Shown piece after piece: positions 61,473 to 64,000 of a stretch of 64,000 nucleotides of DNA (positions within the stretch are counted from its first letter, which is position 1; each line of letters begins with the position of its first letter). The DNA lies in assembly GCF_000953675.1 (NCBI RefSeq), contig NZ_LN679998.1:767911-831910 (forward strand), given 5' to 3'. The DNA is from Paraclostridium sordellii. Lineage in GTDB: Bacteria > Bacillota > Clostridia > Peptostreptococcales > Peptostreptococcaceae. Position numbers and translations under genes: made by a program. The notes beneath the pieces were generated by a model. The model was not told the origin of the DNA, searched no databases, and worked only from the letters and a program-made list of their open reading frames with translations.

Positions 61473-63308
61473 ATGATAGAACTAGAAGTAAAAAATGTAA
61501 AAAAGTACTATGGAGCAAATTTAATATTTGAAGATATTAATTTTGATGTAAAAACTAAAGAAAGAGTAGCTATAGTAGGAAGAAATGGGTGTGGGAAAAG
61601 TAGTATATTCAATATAATAGTAGATAAAGAAAAACAAGATAAAGGAGAAATATTAAAAAGAAAAAATTTAAAATTAGGTTACTTAGAACAAATACCAAAA
61701 TTTGAAAATTATAAAGTAAAAGAAATTTTAAACCTAGGATTTTCACATTTAATAAAACTTGAGGAAAACTTAAGAGATTTAGAAAAAGATATGAAAAATG
61801 AAAATTGTGATATGGAGAAAATTCTTAACAAGTACAGCAATCTTCAACAGGAATATGAAAGCCTAGGAGGTTATGAAAAAGAAACTAAAATATCTAAGGT
61901 ATGTACTGGATTAAATATAAATGAAGATTTTTTAAAAGCAGAATTTTACTCTCTAAGTGGAGGAGAAAAAACTAGAGTTATGCTAGGAAAAATATTAATT
62001 GAAAGTCCAGATCTTTTATTACTAGATGAACCGACAAATCATCTTGATATGAAAAGTATAGAGTGGCTTGAAAGCTATTTAAAAGATTATGATGGAAGTG
62101 TAATTATAGTATCTCATGATAGATACTTTTTAGATAAGGTTGTAAACAAAGTAGTTGAAATTGAAAACTTAACTTCAAAAACTTATATAGGAAACTATTC
62201 AAGTTACTTAAGTCAAAAAGAAGAAGCTTTAATTTTGGCAAACCAGAACTATAAAGAACAACAAAAGAAAATAAAAGCTATGGAAGAATCTATAAAACAA
62301 TTAAAAGTATTTTCAAGAAATGGATCTAATGAGAAATTCGTAAAAAGAGCACAAAGTATGCAAAAGAGGTTAGATAAAATTGATAAATTAGAAAATCCAA
62401 ATAAGAAAATCGAAAATATGAAAATAAATATAAATAATAACAGTAAACAATCTCAAGATGTTATTTTAATAAAAGAAGGAAGTAAAGCATTTGATAATAA
62501 ACTATTATTTAAAGATGTAGACATCTTAGTAAGAAAAGGAGAAAACATAGCCTTAATAGGAGATAATGGATGTGGCAAATCAACACTTGTAAAAATAATA
62601 CTACAAGAAGAAAAACTAGATAGTGGAAACTTAAAAGTAGCAAGTAGTTCTAAAATAGGATATCTTCCACAAAATATAGAATTTGAATATAAAGAAAAAA
62701 CTATACTAGATTGGTTTAGAGAAGATATAGTTATAACAGAAGGAAAAGCCAGAGAATACTTATCTAAATACATGTTTTTTAAAGAAGATGTATTTAAAAA
62801 AGTAAAATCTCTATCAGGTGGAGAAAAATCACGACTTAAACTAAGTAAGATACTTTACTTTGAAGTGAATTTACTAATATTAGATGAACCGACAAATCAT
62901 TTAGATATTGAAAGTATAAATAATTTAGAAAAAGTATTAAAAGACTTTAAGGGAAGTATTTTATTTGTATCCCATGATAGATATTTTATAAATAATTTAT
63001 GTAATAAAATATTATCAATAGAAGACAATCAAGTTCTAAGCTGGAATGGAAACTATGATTACTATAAAGAAAAAAGAGAAGAACTAAAAAATAAAGTAAA
63101 ACCGGTTGAAGTTATTAAAATATCTAAAAAAACAGAAAAAACTAAAGCAAAAGAAGAAAGAAAAATAAATAAATACAAAATAGAAAAAGACATGGAAAAA
63201 TTAGAAGGTAACATAAAAGAATTAGATTTTAAAATACAAAATATAGATTGTGATTATATAAAATTACAAAGCTTCCTTGAAGAAAAAATAAACTTGAAGG
63301 GGAATTAG
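61473..63308 (+). CDS. ARE-ABCF ribosome protection protein (CplR/Vga/Lsa-like), frameshifted at the last codons
   Basis: 611 residues from ATG 61473 (GGAGG seven bases upstream). Two ABC domains without membrane segments: Walker A GRNGCGKSSI and GDNGCGKST, signatures LSGGEKTRV and LSGGEKSRL, both followed by LDEPTNHLD; an inter-domain linker of about 230-320 (ANQNYKEQQKKIKAME) and a lysine-rich C-terminal extension. ARE-ABCF proteins dislodge lincosamides, pleuromutilins and streptogramin A from the ribosome; Peptostreptococcaceae carry CplR. A shifted frame continues the natural C-terminus (LEGELDDLLNKWTEAESY) to 63349, so one base seems missing near 63290; about 17 residues are lost or altered, probably with little effect. 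Confidence 0.88.
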   Translation: MIELEVKNVKKYYGANLIFEDINFDVKTKERVAIVGRNGCGKSSIFNIIVDKEKQDKGEILKRKNLKLGYLEQIPKFENYKVKEILNLGFSHLIKLEENLRDLEKDMKNENCDMEKILNKYSNLQQEYESLGGYEKETKISKVCTGLNINEDFLKAEFYSLSGGEKTRVMLGKILIESPDLLLLDEPTNHLDMKSIEWLESYLKDYDGSVIIVSHDRYFLDKVVNKVVEIENLTSKTYIGNYSSYLSQKEEALILANQNYKEQQKKIKAMEESIKQLKVFSRNGSNEKFVKRAQSMQKRLDKIDKLENPNKKIENMKININNNSKQSQDVILIKEGSKAFDNKLLFKDVDILVRKGENIALIGDNGCGKSTLVKIILQEEKLDSGNLKVASSSKIGYLPQNIEFEYKEKTILDWFREDIVITEGKAREYLSKYMFFKEDVFKKVKSLSGGEKSRLKLSKILYFEVNLLILDEPTNHLDIESINNLEKVLKDFKGSILFVSHDRYFINNLCNKILSIEDNQVLSWNGNYDYYKEKREELKNKVKPVEVIKISKKTEKTKAKEERKINKYKIEKDMEKLEGNIKELDFKIQNIDCDYIKLQSFLEEKINLKGN

Positions 63309-63404
63309 ATGATCTATTAAATAAATGGACAGAAGCTGAAAGTTATTGAAATTAGTATAAACATTAAATATCATATACTATATAGAGTTTTTAGGGGGAA
63401 GTTG

Positions 63405-63707
63405 ATGACTAAGAAAATAAGTCAAAAATATGCAAATCTATTTTTATGCTTTTCGATAATATTATCTATAATTATGATATATTTTGTATTTGTTAGAGGT
63501 GGGATTAAAGCTAGTTTAGACAATGAAAATTGGATTATAACCTTAGGAGCTGTAGTTGCTAACATAGCAAATATCTATGGAGGGTTAAGTCTGAAGAAAA
63601 AGGGAATAGATGTAGAATTAAATAAATCAAGAGTACAAGGATCAATAATAATATTAGCTACGATATGTATAGTAGATTTAATACCAAGAATAATTTTTAC
63701 AATATAA
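63405..63707 (+). CDS. Small three-TM protein
   Basis: 100 residues from ATG 63405, after AGGGGGAA. Three hydrophobic segments (about 10-29, 43-60, 78-98). No family recognised. It is directly followed, in the same frame, by another membrane-type coding stretch. Confidence 0.6.
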   Translation: MTKKISQKYANLFLCFSIILSIIMIYFVFVRGGIKASLDNENWIITLGAVVANIANIYGGLSLKKKGIDVELNKSRVQGSIIILATICIVDLIPRIIFTI

Positions 63708-63710
63708 TTT

Positions 63711-64000
63711 ATAAAATATCAAGTTAAATACTTTTTATTAGGGGTTATTATAATCTTATTTAGTACACAACTTGGATGTATAATGCTTAATATTTTTTAT
63801 AAAAATAAGAATTTGCTAGGAGTTCTTAATGAATTGTTAAATGGATTTATAAACTCACTTATGATAATTGGGGGTTTAATATTTAGTATTGGGCTAGTGG
63901 ATAGGATTATAGGAAATAAATTTAATTATTTGGAATTGGGAATTATATTTGGATCAATACTAGGATTTATATTTAAAGATATAACCAAGTTTATAGTACT
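63711..64000 (+). CDS. Membrane protein, 3' end outside window; start unclear
   Basis: The frame is open from the previous gene's stop to the window end and encodes hydrophobic segments such as YFLLGVIIILFSTQ and SLMIIGGLIFSIGLV. The first ATG in frame (63783) has only a weak TTGGA upstream; an AGGGG at 63737-63741 lacks a normal start codon after it. Either the start codon is unusual or the gene is damaged. No family recognised. Confidence 0.45.
   Translation, partial: MKYQVKYFLLGVIIILFSTQLGCIMLNIFYKNKNLLGVLNELLNGFINSLMIIGGLIFSIGLVDRIIGNKFNYLELGIIFGSILGFIFKDITKFIV

Noticed and set aside
1-64000. CRISPR array, tRNA or rRNA genes, complete IS element
   Set aside because: No spaced direct repeats, no tRNA cloverleaf end sequences, no rRNA-like conserved blocks and no transposase frame noticed on either strand.

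Overview
The window is very AT-rich (roughly 27-28% GC by eye) and reads as the chromosome of an anaerobic, spore-forming Clostridia member, most likely Peptostreptococcaceae (Paraclostridium/Paeniclostridium/Clostridioides-like). The evidence is an alpha/beta small acid-soluble spore protein, an [FeFe]-hydrogenase, strong AGGAGG-type ribosome sites, a CplR-like ABC-F resistance gene with an attenuator, and many Clostridia families (PadR, LytTR/DUF3021, DUF2975, DUF3169, BceRSAB). The species call is inference. I saw no rRNA, tRNA, complete IS element or CRISPR array.

Layout. 1-9.0 kb: the tail of an HD-GYP protein, an alanine/Na+ symporter, a hydrogenase-rubredoxin-rubrerythrin fusion, a PadR module, a tandem pair of metallophosphoesterase lipoproteins (second copy frameshifted) and a spore protein. 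9.0-16.5 kb: an AraC-type regulator divergent from a seven-gene operon, probably Fur-controlled, encoding a NifH-like reductase, an IsdE-type heme-binding lipoprotein with both heme ligands, a FecCD-type permease, its ATPase, two nitrogenase-component-1-like subunits and a HugZ/HutZ-like protein. It ends in an unidentified long structured element. This is the best candidate for an undescribed system: heme import joined to a nitrogenase-like tetrapyrrole reductase. 16.6-27.4 kb: housekeeping and accessory genes (YcxB-like, phosphatase, methyltransferase, GtrA, M20 hydrolase, WYL-like regulator, CPA1 antiporter, GGDEF/EAL protein, AbrB). 27.5-33.9 kb: a decayed prophage (ImmA, repressor, Cro, antirepressor, broken DnaD and DnaC), a MarR/DUF2798 pair and several gene fragments.

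33.9-43 kb: a two-component system whose promoter carries a tandem box (TGTAAC-N5-TGTAAT-N10-TAAAAT). The box recurs with identical spacing before a GH73 glucosaminidase and a large glycosidase-like lipoprotein, suggesting a cell-envelope regulon. 43-51 kb: small accessory genes (hydrolase, acetyltransferases, MTA/SAH nucleosidase, CPBP protease, LytTR/DUF3021 pair, XRE/DUF3169 pair with three operators). 51-56 kb: a BceRSAB-type peptide-antibiotic sensing and detoxification module. 56-64 kb: an ECF sigma operon, a sigma/anti-sigma-like chimera, a methyltransferase, an attenuator-controlled ABC-F gene and small membrane proteins.

Two window-wide signals cut across genes. Eight copies of one palindrome (stem GGGTATCGT/ACGATACCC, 5-nt loop) lie at gene ends, several as terminators, one inside a broken Mor-family gene. 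Three genes are broken by apparent 1-bp indels in or beside A-rich tracts, which means either decay, phase variation or long-read assembly error.
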